Assembly: GCA_963827065.1 (NCBI GenBank)
Contig: CAWGZM010000006.1
Coordinates: 1 to 64,000 of the forward strand
Direction: 5' to 3'
DNA: 64,000 nt
Origin: JACVRW01 sp963827065
GTDB taxonomy: Bacteria > Actinomycetota > Thermoleophilia > Solirubrobacterales > Thermoleophilaceae
The notes beneath the pieces were generated by a model. That model was not told the DNA's origin and ran no database searches. It saw only the letters and a program-made list of their open reading frames with translations. Positions 41,479 through 50,178 of this stretch are shown piece by piece; the first letter of the stretch is position 1; the number at the start of each line of letters is the position of its first letter. The translations under genes and the position numbers were made by a program.

Positions 41479-42656
41479 TGCTGCGCCGGCTTCCGATCGC
41501 GTCGGCGGGACCCATCTTCGTCTTCGCCGTCACGCGCGTCGTCGCGACCGCGCTCGCGGTCCTCGGTGTCGTCATCTTCGGCCTGCCGGACAACACGACC
41601 GCCGCGCTCATCATCGGCTGCGTCGCCCTCCCCTGGACGCTGCTCGTCCTCTACATCACGCGGCGCGACCCGGAGTTCGCGCTCAACCCGGTCGTCCCGA
41701 TCGTCGACTTCTCGCTGCTCGTGCTGCTCGAGGTCGTCGCGCCGGACACGGTGGTCGCCGTCCGCGCCGCCGCGCTCTTCCTCGTGGCGTCGCACGCCCA
41801 CTTCCAGGGCGAGCGGCGCGGCATGGGGGTGGCCGCCCTCGGCTCCGCCGCGCTCGTGATCGCCACCGCGATCCGCGGCGATGAGCCCGTCGACGGCGAG
41901 CTCTTCGCGTTCTACGAGCTCGTCTTCGTCGTCGCGGCACTCGCGACGGGCCTCGTGGTCGGCACCTTGCGTACCTCCGAGTCGGCGTCTCGGCTGCGCG
42001 CACAGGGACTCTCGCGCCGGACGATCCAGGCGGAGGGACAGGTTCGGCGGCGGGTGGCCGAGGCGATTCACGACGGGCCCGTCCAGGAGCTGATCGGGCT
42101 CGACATGATCCTCTCGGCCGCGGGCAAGGCCGCGGACGGCGGCCGCAACGAGGAGAGCGCGGCGCTGATCGAGGAGGCACGCGAGCTCGCCACCCGCAAC
42201 ATCCGAGCGCTCCGGGACGAGATCGTCGACCTCGGGCCCTACGCCTTCCAGGAGCTCGGCTTCGATCAGGCCGTGGAGAACTGCATCCCGGTCTGGCGGC
42301 GGCGCTACGGCTTCGAGGTCATGGCGACGATCGAGCGCGTCGAGATGCCGTCGGACATGGCCGGCGACCTGTTCCGGATCGTCCAGGAGGCGGTGGCGAA
42401 CGCGGGTCGGCACGCCGAGGCGGACGCGGTCTCGATCAACCTGCGCACCACCGGCAGCCATGTGGAGCTGCGCGTGGCCGACAACGGACGTGGCTTCGAG
42501 CCGAGTGAGCCGCTCGACCGCCGGGACCCCGGCCACCTCGGTCTCGCGAGCATGCGCGAGCGCGCCGAGCTGCTCGACGGCATGCTCGACATCGCGAGCT
42601 CGGAGCGCGGCACCCGGGTGCTCGTGAGGGTCCCGCGCTCACAGCTTGTGGTCTGA
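41478..42656 (+). CDS. Orphan sensor histidine kinase (HisKA_3/NarL-partner type)
   Basis: 392 residues. Five or more N-terminal hydrophobic helices (residues 8-170, such as PWTLLVLYITRR, LFLVASHAHFQG, FVVAALATGLVVGTL), then the dimerisation helix with phospho-His in RRVAEAIHDGPVQELIGLD, and a GHKL ATPase with N box FRIVQEAVANAGRHA, G1 box VADNGRGF and GLASMRERAELLDGML. Such kinases pair with LuxR-type response regulators, but none is adjacent. Overlaps vanZ by one base, suggesting a cell-envelope stress role like LiaS. Confidence 0.88.
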   Translation: MLRRLPIASAGPIFVFAVTRVVATALAVLGVVIFGLPDNTTAALIIGCVALPWTLLVLYITRRDPEFALNPVVPIVDFSLLVLLEVVAPDTVVAVRAAALFLVASHAHFQGERRGMGVAALGSAALVIATAIRGDEPVDGELFAFYELVFVVAALATGLVVGTLRTSESASRLRAQGLSRRTIQAEGQVRRRVAEAIHDGPVQELIGLDMILSAAGKAADGGRNEESAALIEEARELATRNIRALRDEIVDLGPYAFQELGFDQAVENCIPVWRRRYGFEVMATIERVEMPSDMAGDLFRIVQEAVANAGRHAEADAVSINLRTTGSHVELRVADNGRGFEPSEPLDRRDPGHLGLASMRERAELLDGMLDIASSERGTRVLVRVPRSQLVV

Positions 42657-42670
42657 GCGATACTGCGCGC

Positions 42671-43546
42671 GTGCGACGCGCACTCGCGATCGCGGTGGCC
42701 ACCGCCGCCCTCGCCGGCCCCGGACCGGCCCACGCGGCCGACTGCGTGACCTACCCCGGCGACGCGGCGCCGAAGCCCGCGCTGGCCGCTTGGATGGCCT
42801 ACGGCGCCGCTGTCCGCGGCGTGCCCGCCGAGCTGCCGGTGATGGCGGCACTCGTCGAGTCGGGCGTGAGCAATCTCAGCTACGGGCAGGCGGACAGCGT
42901 CGGCTTCTTCGCGATGCGGACGAGCATCTGGAATCAGGGCGAGTACGCCGGCTACCCGACCAACCCGCCGCTCCAGCTCAAGTGGTTCATCGACCAGGCG
43001 CTCGCCGTCAAGGCCGCCAGGCTCCCCACCGATCCCGGGTACGGTGCGACCGAGTCTCGCTGGGGTGAGTGGATCGCCGACGTCGAGCGGCCTGCGGAGC
43101 AGAACCGAGGCGCCTACCAGCCGCGGCTGCAGGAGTCCCGTGACCTGATCGGTCCGGGCTGCACACCTGACGGCACGCCCCCGGTCCTCAGCCCTGCGCC
43201 TCCCGACCTGCTCGCGCCGGAGCCGAGCCTCGGAAGGACCCGCAAGCTCGCGCGCCTGGGCGGCCTCTCGGTTGGGGTGACCTGCCAGGGCGAGAGCTGC
43301 GCGGTCTCGGCCATCGCGCGCATTGCGCTGCCGGGAGCAGCGCGCACCTACCGGGTGAGCTCGCGTCCGCGCACGCTCGCCGCGGGCGAGACCGGCCGGC
43401 TGACGCTGCGCTTCGGCTCGAAGCTGCGCAGGGCCCTCGCCAGGCAGAAGCGGCGCGGCCGCCACGTGCGCGCCGCGCTGACGGTCACGGCCGCGGACGC
43501 CGCGGGCAACAGCTCCTCCGAGCGCCGCCGCCTGCGGCTCTTCTAG
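42671..43546 (+). CDS. Secreted lysozyme/transglycosylase-like protein
   Basis: 291 residues from GTG 42671; signal peptide RALAIAVATAALAGPGPAHA. Residues about 45-130 resemble a goose-lysozyme/lytic-transglycosylase fold: MAALVESGVSNLSYGQADSV (catalytic Glu candidate), GFFAMRTSIWNQGEYAGY, LKWFIDQALAVK. The C-terminal half (about 195-291) is an Ig-like beta domain with VGVTCQGESCAVSAIARI and repeated Arg. No known substrate. Stop TAG overlaps the convergent molybdo-enzyme stop (CTAG). Confidence 0.7.
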   Translation: MRRALAIAVATAALAGPGPAHAADCVTYPGDAAPKPALAAWMAYGAAVRGVPAELPVMAALVESGVSNLSYGQADSVGFFAMRTSIWNQGEYAGYPTNPPLQLKWFIDQALAVKAARLPTDPGYGATESRWGEWIADVERPAEQNRGAYQPRLQESRDLIGPGCTPDGTPPVLSPAPPDLLAPEPSLGRTRKLARLGGLSVGVTCQGESCAVSAIARIALPGAARTYRVSSRPRTLAAGETGRLTLRFGSKLRRALARQKRRGRHVRAALTVTAADAAGNSSSERRRLRLF

Positions 43547-45678
43547 ACGCCGGCCGCAACCGGCGACACGCGCACCGGGATGCCGTTGAGGTGCGCCATT
43601 CCCGCCAGCCGCTCGAGGTCGTCCGGCCCGGAGCCCGCGAGCAGGTTCACGTTCACGCCCGCGTTGCTGTTCGCGAGCCGCCAGCCGCCTCGGTGCCCCC
43701 AGCCGTGCGGCAGGGCGACCGTCCCGGGAGTCATCTCGTCACTCACCGCGACCGGCACGGTCACGGCGCCGTCCTTCGACTCGAGCCGCGCCTCGCCGCC
43801 GTCCTCGAGGCCGTGTGCGGCGGCGTCGTCGGGATGGACGCGCAGGGCCTGGACGCGGCCGCCGCGCATCAGGAGCGGCGCGTTGTGCATCCACGAGTTG
43901 TGCGAGCGCAGCTCGCGCATGCCGATCATCCGCAGCGGGAAGCGCGGATCGCCGCCGTTCGACGACGCGAGCCGCTCGACCTCGGCGACGATCTCCGGCG
44001 GCGCGAGGCGCACACGCCTGCCAGGGGTGCGCAGCTTGTCCGCGAGCACGCCGGTCGCGATCTCGTCCGCGAGCACGAGCCCGTGTGGGTGCTCGCGCAG
44101 CCGCTTCAGGCTGAGCCCGCCACGGCGCAGGCCGAACAGGTCGCCGCTCGGCCCCGTGCGCAGCAGCAGGTCGGCGAGCTGCTCGGGCCGCAGCCTAAGG
44201 CCGAGCCGGGCGAGCCGGCGCAGCGGCGTCGCGCTGTAGGGCGCGAGCCCGAGTCGCCGCGACAGGTCCTCCACGACCTCCCACTCCTGGCGACACTCTC
44301 CCGGCGGCGGCACCACCGCGTCGCTGAACTGGATGAACGGCGTGCTGAAGAAGCCGAGGAAGGCGAGCGGGAGGTCCTCGCGCTCGTAGAAGGTCGTCGC
44401 CGGCAGCACGTAGTCGGCGTGCCGGTTCGTCTCGTTCACGTACAGGTCGATCGACACGCACAGCTCGAGCCGCTCGAGCGCGCGCTCGAGCGCCTCGCCG
44501 TCGGGCACGGACAGCACCGGGTTGCCGGCCGAGACGAAGAGCGCGCGCACCTGGCCCTCCCCCGGCGTCTCGATCTCGAGCGGAAGCAGCGCTGCCGGCA
44601 TGTTGCCGATCACGTCGGGGAAGCCGCCGATGCGCGAGCGGCGCTCGCCATAGGTCGCGAGCCCGACCTGCTCGCCGACGTCGTCGAGGGCCACCGGCGG
44701 GCGCCCGAACACCGCGCCACCCGGACGGTCCAGGTTGCCCGTGACCGCGTTGAGGGCGTCGAGCAGAAAAGCGACGAGCGTCCCGTGGCGGCCGAGGCAG
44801 GAACCGGTGCGCCCGTAGGCCGCGGCGCCGTCGGCGGCCGCGAAGTCGCGGGCGAGCTCGCGTACGCGCACGGCCGGGATCGTCGTGGCGGCCTCGGTCC
44901 GCTCCGGCGGATGGCCCGCGGCGAGCCGCTCGAGCTCGCCGGCACCCTCGCCGAGACGTTCGAGGAAGAGTTTGTCGCTCATCCCCTCCTCGAAGATCAC
45001 GGCGAGCATCGAGAGGAGCAGCAGCGCGTCGGTGTCGGGGCGGATCGGCAGATGCTCGAACTGACGGGCCGTCTCGGTGCGGCGCGGGTCGACCACCACC
45101 ACGCGCTCGACCTCGTTGAGCTGCTCGCGGATGCGCGGCGCCGACAGCACGGAGCCGTGGGACACGAGCGGGTTCGCGCCGACCATGAACAGGAACGAGG
45201 TGCGGCGCAGGTCCGGGATCGGGATGACGAGCGGCGAGCCGTACAGGAGCGCGCTGGCCGCGAAGCGGTTGTTCACGTCCTGCGAGCCGGCCGAGTAGTA
45301 GTGCTGGGAGCCGACGGCGTCGAGGAAGCCCTTGACCCAGAGCGTGTGCGAGTACGAGAAGGCGCCGGGATTGCCCATGTACCAGGCGATGCCGTCGCGC
45401 GGCAGCGGGCGCAGGCGCGCCGCGATGTCGCTCATGGCCTGCTCCCATGAGACGCGTTCGAACTCGCCCCCGGGCATGCGCTTCAGCGGATGGAGGACGC
45501 GATCGGCGTCGTTCTGGACCTCGGCCATGGCGATCCCCTTCGGGCACGCGTAGCCGCGCGACAGCGGGTGCTCGGCGTCTGGCCGCAGCTTCACGATCTT
45601 GCCGTCGTCGACCGTGGCGACCATGCCGCAGAGCGGCTCGCAGATGCGGCAGAAGGTCGCCTTCTGCTCGGGGGCCAC
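43543..45678 (-). CDS. Molybdopterin-dependent oxidoreductase, [4Fe-4S] type
   Basis: 711 residues from GTG 45678 of the DMSO-reductase superfamily. N-terminal 4Fe-4S motif FCRICEPLCGM ... GYACPKG (C-x2-C-x3-C-x~25-C), MGNPGAFSYSHTLWVKGFLD, SHGSVLSAPRIREQL, VVVVDPRRTETA, YGRTGSCLGRHG, and the MGD-binding C-terminal domain with RELRSHNSWMHN, ALRVHPDDAAAHGL and TVALPHGWGH (P4 site). The residue that would ligate Mo is not certain: around SAGSQDVNNRFA one finds Ser/Asp, not Cys or Sec. No partner subunits, so it is orphan. Substrate unknown. Confidence 0.9.
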   Translation of the reverse strand: MAPEQKATFCRICEPLCGMVATVDDGKIVKLRPDAEHPLSRGYACPKGIAMAEVQNDADRVLHPLKRMPGGEFERVSWEQAMSDIAARLRPLPRDGIAWYMGNPGAFSYSHTLWVKGFLDAVGSQHYYSAGSQDVNNRFAASALLYGSPLVIPIPDLRRTSFLFMVGANPLVSHGSVLSAPRIREQLNEVERVVVVDPRRTETARQFEHLPIRPDTDALLLLSMLAVIFEEGMSDKLFLERLGEGAGELERLAAGHPPERTEAATTIPAVRVRELARDFAAADGAAAYGRTGSCLGRHGTLVAFLLDALNAVTGNLDRPGGAVFGRPPVALDDVGEQVGLATYGERRSRIGGFPDVIGNMPAALLPLEIETPGEGQVRALFVSAGNPVLSVPDGEALERALERLELCVSIDLYVNETNRHADYVLPATTFYEREDLPLAFLGFFSTPFIQFSDAVVPPPGECRQEWEVVEDLSRRLGLAPYSATPLRRLARLGLRLRPEQLADLLLRTGPSGDLFGLRRGGLSLKRLREHPHGLVLADEIATGVLADKLRTPGRRVRLAPPEIVAEVERLASSNGGDPRFPLRMIGMRELRSHNSWMHNAPLLMRGGRVQALRVHPDDAAAHGLEDGGEARLESKDGAVTVPVAVSDEMTPGTVALPHGWGHRGGWRLANSNAGVNVNLLAGSGPDDLERLAGMAHLNGIPVRVSPVAAGV

Positions 45679-45698
45679 GCCCCGACCGTACCCGGTTG

Positions 45699-45908
45699 CT
45701 AGCCGGGAAGCGAGTAGGCCGCGCGAGCGGCGTCACGCGCGGCGTCGCGCGCGTTCAGGAGCTCCGCGAGTGAGCGTGACTGGGCGGGCGGCTGGGCCGC
45801 CGGCAGGAGGTCATCGTCGCTGAGCGGGGCGAAGCAGATTCCGCAATGCGAGGTCGGCTCCTCGCGGTGCGTGACCTCGTGACAGCGTCGGCACTGGTAG
45901 CGAAGCAT
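45699..45908 (-). CDS. Small zinc-ribbon protein
   Basis: 69 residues from ATG 45908 (an in-frame ATG at 45944 would add 12 residues). Two cysteine pairs, YQCRRCHEVTH and HCGICFAPL, 13 residues apart make a single zinc ribbon, followed by a Gln/Arg/Ala-rich tail with a helical AELLNARDAARDAARAAY. Same strand and 20 bp ahead of the molybdo-enzyme, so it may be a helper, but similar ribbons are scattered through this genome. Confidence 0.6.
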   Translation of the reverse strand: MLRYQCRRCHEVTHREEPTSHCGICFAPLSDDDLLPAAQPPAQSRSLAELLNARDAARDAARAAYSLPG

Positions 45909-45966
45909 GTCCCGATTTTCGGCGGCCGCGTCCCGGGGCGCCATGGGGTCGGGACCCCAATCTGGG

Positions 45967-47079
45967 CTAGATCCAGCCCCGCTCGGTCGCGATCAGGACG
46001 GCCTGCGCGCGGTCCACCGCGCCGAGCTTCGCGTAGGTGTTGTGCAGGTGCGTGCGCACCGTGCTCGTCGAGAGCCCGAGCTCGTGGGCGATCTGCTTGT
46101 AGACCTTGCCCTCGGCGAGGCGCCGCAGCACCTCGACCTCGCGGGTCGACAGCGGGCACGGGTCCACGTTGCGCTTGACGTTGCCGGTGCCCTGCGGCAG
46201 CTCGTACATCACCGAGCGCAGCTGCTCGGTCGACAGGCCCACCGCGCGCGCCGCGTGCAGGAGCTGCTTGGGGTTGACCGGCTGGCCGTGGCCGTAGTGG
46301 GCGAGCATGTCCGCAAGGCGCACCAGCGCGGCCTCGCCGTCGGCGTCATCGGCGTGATGGCGCTCGATCGCGGTAGCCAGGCGGTTCGGGAGCGCCCAGC
46401 GGCGAGCCAGCACGCCGCCTACGAGCGCGTGGTCGACGCCCAGCTCGAGGCGTTCGCGGTGGAGCCGCTCCTCGGGCGTGCGCGCGTTCTGGTGGACCTG
46501 GCCGGGATAGCCCGGATAGGCGTGAGTCAGGACGAGCTTCCCGACGTCGTGCAGGAGCGCCGAGCAGAGCAGCTCGTCGCGGTCCTCGCACTCGAGCTCG
46601 CGCGCGAGCCGGTCGGCCGCACCCTGGGTCGCGACCGCGTGCAGGCGGAAGCGCTCGGGCATCAGGTCCCAGCCCGGCGTGCGCTCGAAGAAGTCGAAGG
46701 TGTTGGTGCGGGCCGCGAGCGTCTCGACTCCCTCCGGGGAGAGGATCTCGACGGCCTCGGGGATGCTCGCGATCTTGCCCTTCTTGCGCTGGGCGGTCCG
46801 GTTCGCGATCCGCAGCACCGTGATGACGAGCGCCACGTCGGACTCGACCGCGGCCACGACCTCGCCCACCGAGGCGCGGTCCTCACGCACCACGCGCAGA
46901 ACGCGGTTGCGGGACTCGGCGAGCGCCGGGAAGGCCTCGAGCGCCTCGAACGCCACCGTGAGGCGACGGCCGTGGCCCTCGGTGGGGCGCGGCACCATCC
47001 GAGGCGTCGGAACTGGGGCGGGCTGAGAGATAGCGGCTTCCATAGAGAGTTCAGGCTGCGTCAAAAGCGCTATCGGCAT
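45967..47079 (-). CDS. HDOD domain fused to LuxR-type DNA-binding domain
   Basis: 370 residues. The HDOD part (about 60-270) contains DVALVITVLRIANRTAQRK, AVEILSPEGVETLAART, CSALLHDVGKLVLTHAYPG and LPNRLATAIERHH, with the H-D pair of the HD superfamily and enough residues to keep metal. The last 65 residues form a NarL/LuxR helix-turn-helix: LSTREVEVLRRLAEGKVYKQ and LGLSTSTVRTHLHNTYAKLG, ending RAQAVLIATERGWI. HDOD proteins usually relay signals; coupling it to DNA binding makes a one-component regulator. Follows gltX by 28 bp. Confidence 0.88.
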   Translation of the reverse strand: MPIALLTQPELSMEAAISQPAPVPTPRMVPRPTEGHGRRLTVAFEALEAFPALAESRNRVLRVVREDRASVGEVVAAVESDVALVITVLRIANRTAQRKKGKIASIPEAVEILSPEGVETLAARTNTFDFFERTPGWDLMPERFRLHAVATQGAADRLARELECEDRDELLCSALLHDVGKLVLTHAYPGYPGQVHQNARTPEERLHRERLELGVDHALVGGVLARRWALPNRLATAIERHHADDADGEAALVRLADMLAHYGHGQPVNPKQLLHAARAVGLSTEQLRSVMYELPQGTGNVKRNVDPCPLSTREVEVLRRLAEGKVYKQIAHELGLSTSTVRTHLHNTYAKLGAVDRAQAVLIATERGWI

Positions 47080-47107
47080 GCCAATCCTAAATGTTGAGAG
47101 TGGATTG

Positions 47108-48385
47108 CTAACTCGCTTGGGCGCCGGCGTGCGCGAGCGCGGCGTCGATGCGCGCGAGCGTCTCCTCGCGGCCGAGCGCGGCGACCGACTCGAAGATCCC
47201 CGGCGAGACGGTCGTGCCGGTGATCGCGACGCGGATCGGCTGGAAGACGTCGCGCGGCTTCAGCTCTAGCCGCTCGACGACGCCGCGCAGCGCCTCCTCC
47301 ACCTGCTCGGTCCCGAACGGCTCCGGAGCCGCCTCGAGGGCGCTCCGGGCGCTGCGCAGGCGCTCGGGCGCGCCGTCCGACATGACCTTCGACCAGGCCT
47401 TCTCGTCGTAGCCCGCGGGCCGCTCGACGAGGAAGCCGGCCAGCGGCCAGAAGTCGGCGAGTGTCTGCATCTTCTCCTGGCTGATCGCCACCGCCTCCGG
47501 GGGCACCCCGCGCCCGCTGAGCGCCTCGAGCCGCGCGCGCAGGTCCTCCGGTGGGAGCTCGCGCAGATAGCGGCCGTTCATCCAGCGCAGCTTCTGCTCG
47601 TCGAAGACGGCCGGGTTCCTCGATACGCGCGAGAGGTCGAAGCGCTCGATCAGCTCGTCTGTCGTCATGAAGGTCGTCGACTCGTCGTAGCCCCAGCCGA
47701 GCAGCGACACGTAGTTGCGCACCGCCTCGGGCAGGTAGCCGTCGTCGCGCAACTCCTGCACCGACGCCGCGCCGTGGCGCTTCGAGAGCTTCTTGCCGTC
47801 CGGTCCGTGGAGCAGGGGCAGGTGGGCGAAGAGCGGCGGCTCGGCGCCGAGCGCCCGCAGGATCATCACCTGGCGCGGGGTGTTCGAGATGTGGTCGTCG
47901 CCGCGCACGACGTGGGTGATGCCCATGTCGCGGTCGTCGACCGCCACGGCCAGGTTGTAGAGCGGGCTGCCGTCCGAGCGCCGGATCACGAAGTCGTCGA
48001 TCGCAGAGTGCGGGAAGGTGATGTCCCCGCGGATGGCGTCCCGGACGACGGTCTCCCCCTCGTCGGGGACGCGCAGCCGGATCGCGCCCTCGTCCTCGTA
48101 GGCGGCGCCCGACTCCACCAGCCGCTCGATCGCCGCGCCGTGCTCGGGGCGCCGCTCGGCCTGCGAGATCGGCCCCTCGTCCCAGTCGAGCTCGAGCCAG
48201 CGCAGCGCGTCGAGGATCTGCTCGACGTTCTCGGGCGTCGAGCGCTCGCGATCGGTGTCCTCGATGCGCAGAACGAAGGTTCCGCCCGATCCCCGCGCCA
48301 GAAGCCAGTTGTACAGTGCCGTCCGCGCGCCGCCGATGTGCAGCACACCCGTCGGGCTTGGTGCGAACCTGACTCTCATGCTCAT
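47108..48385 (-). CDS. gltX: Glutamyl-tRNA synthetase
   Basis: Class I synthetase charging tRNA(Glu), and with GatCAB possibly tRNA(Gln). 425 residues from ATG 48385; ATG 48379 is equally good and ATG 48403 is upstream. HIGH-type motif APSPTGVLHIGGARTALYNW, VVRGDDHISNTPRQVMIL, KMSKS-type HGPDGKKLSKRHGAASV, GWGYDEST. Somewhat shorter than average at the C-terminal anticodon domain. Its start overlaps the divergent nfo start (see findings). Confidence 0.96.
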   Translation of the reverse strand: MSMRVRFAPSPTGVLHIGGARTALYNWLLARGSGGTFVLRIEDTDRERSTPENVEQILDALRWLELDWDEGPISQAERRPEHGAAIERLVESGAAYEDEGAIRLRVPDEGETVVRDAIRGDITFPHSAIDDFVIRRSDGSPLYNLAVAVDDRDMGITHVVRGDDHISNTPRQVMILRALGAEPPLFAHLPLLHGPDGKKLSKRHGAASVQELRDDGYLPEAVRNYVSLLGWGYDESTTFMTTDELIERFDLSRVSRNPAVFDEQKLRWMNGRYLRELPPEDLRARLEALSGRGVPPEAVAISQEKMQTLADFWPLAGFLVERPAGYDEKAWSKVMSDGAPERLRSARSALEAAPEPFGTEQVEEALRGVVERLELKPRDVFQPIRVAITGTTVSPGIFESVAALGREETLARIDAALAHAGAQAS

Positions 48386-49358
48386 CGGCGCCCATGTTTC
48401 CACGGCAGGCGGGCTGGTGCAGGCGCATCAGCGTGGCGTCGAGCGCGGATGCGACGCGATCCAGGTCTTCAACCAGTCCCCGCGCCAGTGGCGACCGACG
48501 CGCTGGAAGGACGACGACGTCGCCGAGTTCCTCGAGCTGATGAAGGGCGGGCCGATCAAGTCCGCCTCGATTCACGCGGTCTACCTGATCAACCCGGCCA
48601 CCAAGGACAGGGAGATGCGCAAGAAGTCCGCCGACTCGCTGATCCACGCGCTGCGAATGGGCGACGAGATCAAGGCGGACGGCGTCGTCGTCCACCCCGG
48701 CTCGACCGTCGGCGAGCCGCAAGAGGAGGCGCTCCCGCGCGTCGGCGAGATGGTGAGGCACGCGCTTGCCGAGTCGGACCGCTGCCGGCTGCTGCTCGAG
48801 AACACCGCCGGCGCGGGCAACACAGTCGGGCGCTCTTTCGAGGAGCTGCGCGAGCTCGTCGACCTTGCGGGCGGCGACAAGCGCATCGGCATCTGCCTCG
48901 ACTCCTGCCACATGTTCGCGAGCGGATTCGACATCACGACCGCCGACAGGCTCACGGACGTGCTGGACCGCGGGCTGAGGACGGTCGGCAAGTCGCGCCT
49001 CCGCAGCCTCCACATGAACGACTCGCAGACGAAGCTCGGCTCGAACCGCGACCGCCACGCGCCGCCCGGCGACGGCGAGATCGGCGCGCGCGGCTGCGCC
49101 GCTTTCCTGTCCGAGCCCCGCTTCGAGAAGCTGCCCGTCCTCTTCGAGGGCCCCGGCAAGGCCGGCAAGGCCGTCGAGAAGGTCGACATCGACCGGATGC
49201 GGGAGCTGCGCCGCAACGGGCTGAGGTCGCGTAGGCGCCGCAGCGCAGCGCTGAGCGCTCTCTACCATTCCGCCGCGTGGCGACGCTCCTCGTCTCCGAT
49301 CGCGAGCGCGAATACACCGTCGGGCTGCTGCGCGGCCATCTGGTCAGCGGGCGCCTGA
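48378..49358 (+). CDS. nfo: Endonuclease IV (AP endonuclease)
   Basis: Metal-dependent AP endonuclease of base-excision repair. MLIGAHVSTAGGLVQA at 48378, IQVFNQSPRQW, VVHPGSTVGEPQEEAL, LLLENTAGAGNTVGRSFEEL, IGICLDSCHMFASGFDI and LHMNDSQTKLGSNRDRHAPP place the Zn-binding His/Asp/Glu residues. Homology ends at DIDRMRELRRNG (about 49222, about 281 residues, the usual length); the frame then runs on through non-homologous Arg/Ser residues to 49358 and over the next gene. A one-base error near 49215 would end it at TAG 49234 (RRNGAEVA). Confidence 0.93.
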   Translation: MLIGAHVSTAGGLVQAHQRGVERGCDAIQVFNQSPRQWRPTRWKDDDVAEFLELMKGGPIKSASIHAVYLINPATKDREMRKKSADSLIHALRMGDEIKADGVVVHPGSTVGEPQEEALPRVGEMVRHALAESDRCRLLLENTAGAGNTVGRSFEELRELVDLAGGDKRIGICLDSCHMFASGFDITTADRLTDVLDRGLRTVGKSRLRSLHMNDSQTKLGSNRDRHAPPGDGEIGARGCAAFLSEPRFEKLPVLFEGPGKAGKAVEKVDIDRMRELRRNGLRSRRRRSAALSALYHSAAWRRSSSPIASANTPSGCCAAIWSAGA

Positions 49359-49726
49359 CGACGGAGGAGTTCGAGCAGCGCGTCGCCGAGGCCTGGCACG
49401 CCCGTTACTCGCAGGACCTCTGGCGCGCGCTCCGCTTCCTGCCGGTCGACGGCTCTCCGCCGGTCCGCGCCGAGGGCGGCGCTGGGAGCGCCACCGCAGC
49501 TCTGCTCGTGGGAATCGCCGGTCTGTGCGTCATGGTGTTCACGCTCGGACTCTTCTTCCCACTCGGCCTGCCGGTCGGACTGACGGCCTGGGCGCTCGGC
49601 CGCGACGCGCGCCGCAACGGCCCGCAGCGAGCCCGCGGGATCGCCGTCGCCGGCGAGAGCATGGGGATCGTCGTGAGCCTGTGGGCCGCGCTGATGCTGG
49701 CGGGCTGCGCGGCGCTGCTGGCCTAG
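49277..49726 (+). CDS. DUF1707 (SHOCT-like) membrane protein
   Basis: 149 residues from GTG 49277. The N-terminal 55 are DUF1707: SDREREYTVGLLRGHLVSGR, LTTEEFEQRVAEAWHARY. Two hydrophobic helices follow (TAALLVGIAGLCVMVFTLGLF, LPVGLTAWALG) and a third at the end (GIVVSLWAALMLAGCAALLA). Likely a small cell-envelope regulator. The TAG overlaps the next GTG by one base. Confidence 0.8.
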   Translation: MATLLVSDREREYTVGLLRGHLVSGRLTTEEFEQRVAEAWHARYSQDLWRALRFLPVDGSPPVRAEGGAGSATAALLVGIAGLCVMVFTLGLFFPLGLPVGLTAWALGRDARRNGPQRARGIAVAGESMGIVVSLWAALMLAGCAALLA

Positions 49727-50178
49727 TGGCCGTGCTGCGGCCGGCGACCGAGGCCGACGTCGCGGCGATCACTCACCTCGTCGACGCCGCCTACAGGCCC
49801 TACGTCGAGCGGATCGGGATGCGGCCCGGCCCCATGGGTGAGGATTACAGCGAGGTCATTCGCGAGCGTCAGGTGACAGTCGCGGAGAGCGAGGGCGCCT
49901 TGGTCGGCGTGCTCGTTCTCGGCACTACCGCGGACGGCTTCCTCATCCACAACGTCGCGGTCCACCCTGCTCATCGCGGCAAGGGGGTGGGACGAGCCCT
50001 CCTCGAGTTGGCCGAGTCCGAGGCACGACGCGCGGGCTTCGAATCGATCTACCTCTTCACCCACGAGGGACTGGTGGAGAGCCGAGCGCTGTACGAGCGG
50101 ATCGGATACGTCGAGTACGAGCGCCGCCCGATGGAGGGGTTCTCGCTCGTGTTCATGCGGAAGCCGCTGGCCGGCTAG
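49726..50178 (+). CDS. GNAT-family N-acetyltransferase
   Basis: 150 residues from GTG 49726, start set by its TAGTG overlap with the upstream stop. VLRPATEADVAAITHLVDAA, LIHNVAVHPAHRGKGVGRAL (acetyl-CoA loop R-G-K-G-V-G), ESIYLFTHEGLVESRALYER and IGYVEYERRPMEGF are the GNAT strands in order. Substrate unknown; it is close to RimI-like enzymes. The stop shares CTAG with the convergent Cys-rich gene. Confidence 0.85.
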   Translation: MAVLRPATEADVAAITHLVDAAYRPYVERIGMRPGPMGEDYSEVIRERQVTVAESEGALVGVLVLGTTADGFLIHNVAVHPAHRGKGVGRALLELAESEARRAGFESIYLFTHEGLVESRALYERIGYVEYERRPMEGFSLVFMRKPLAG

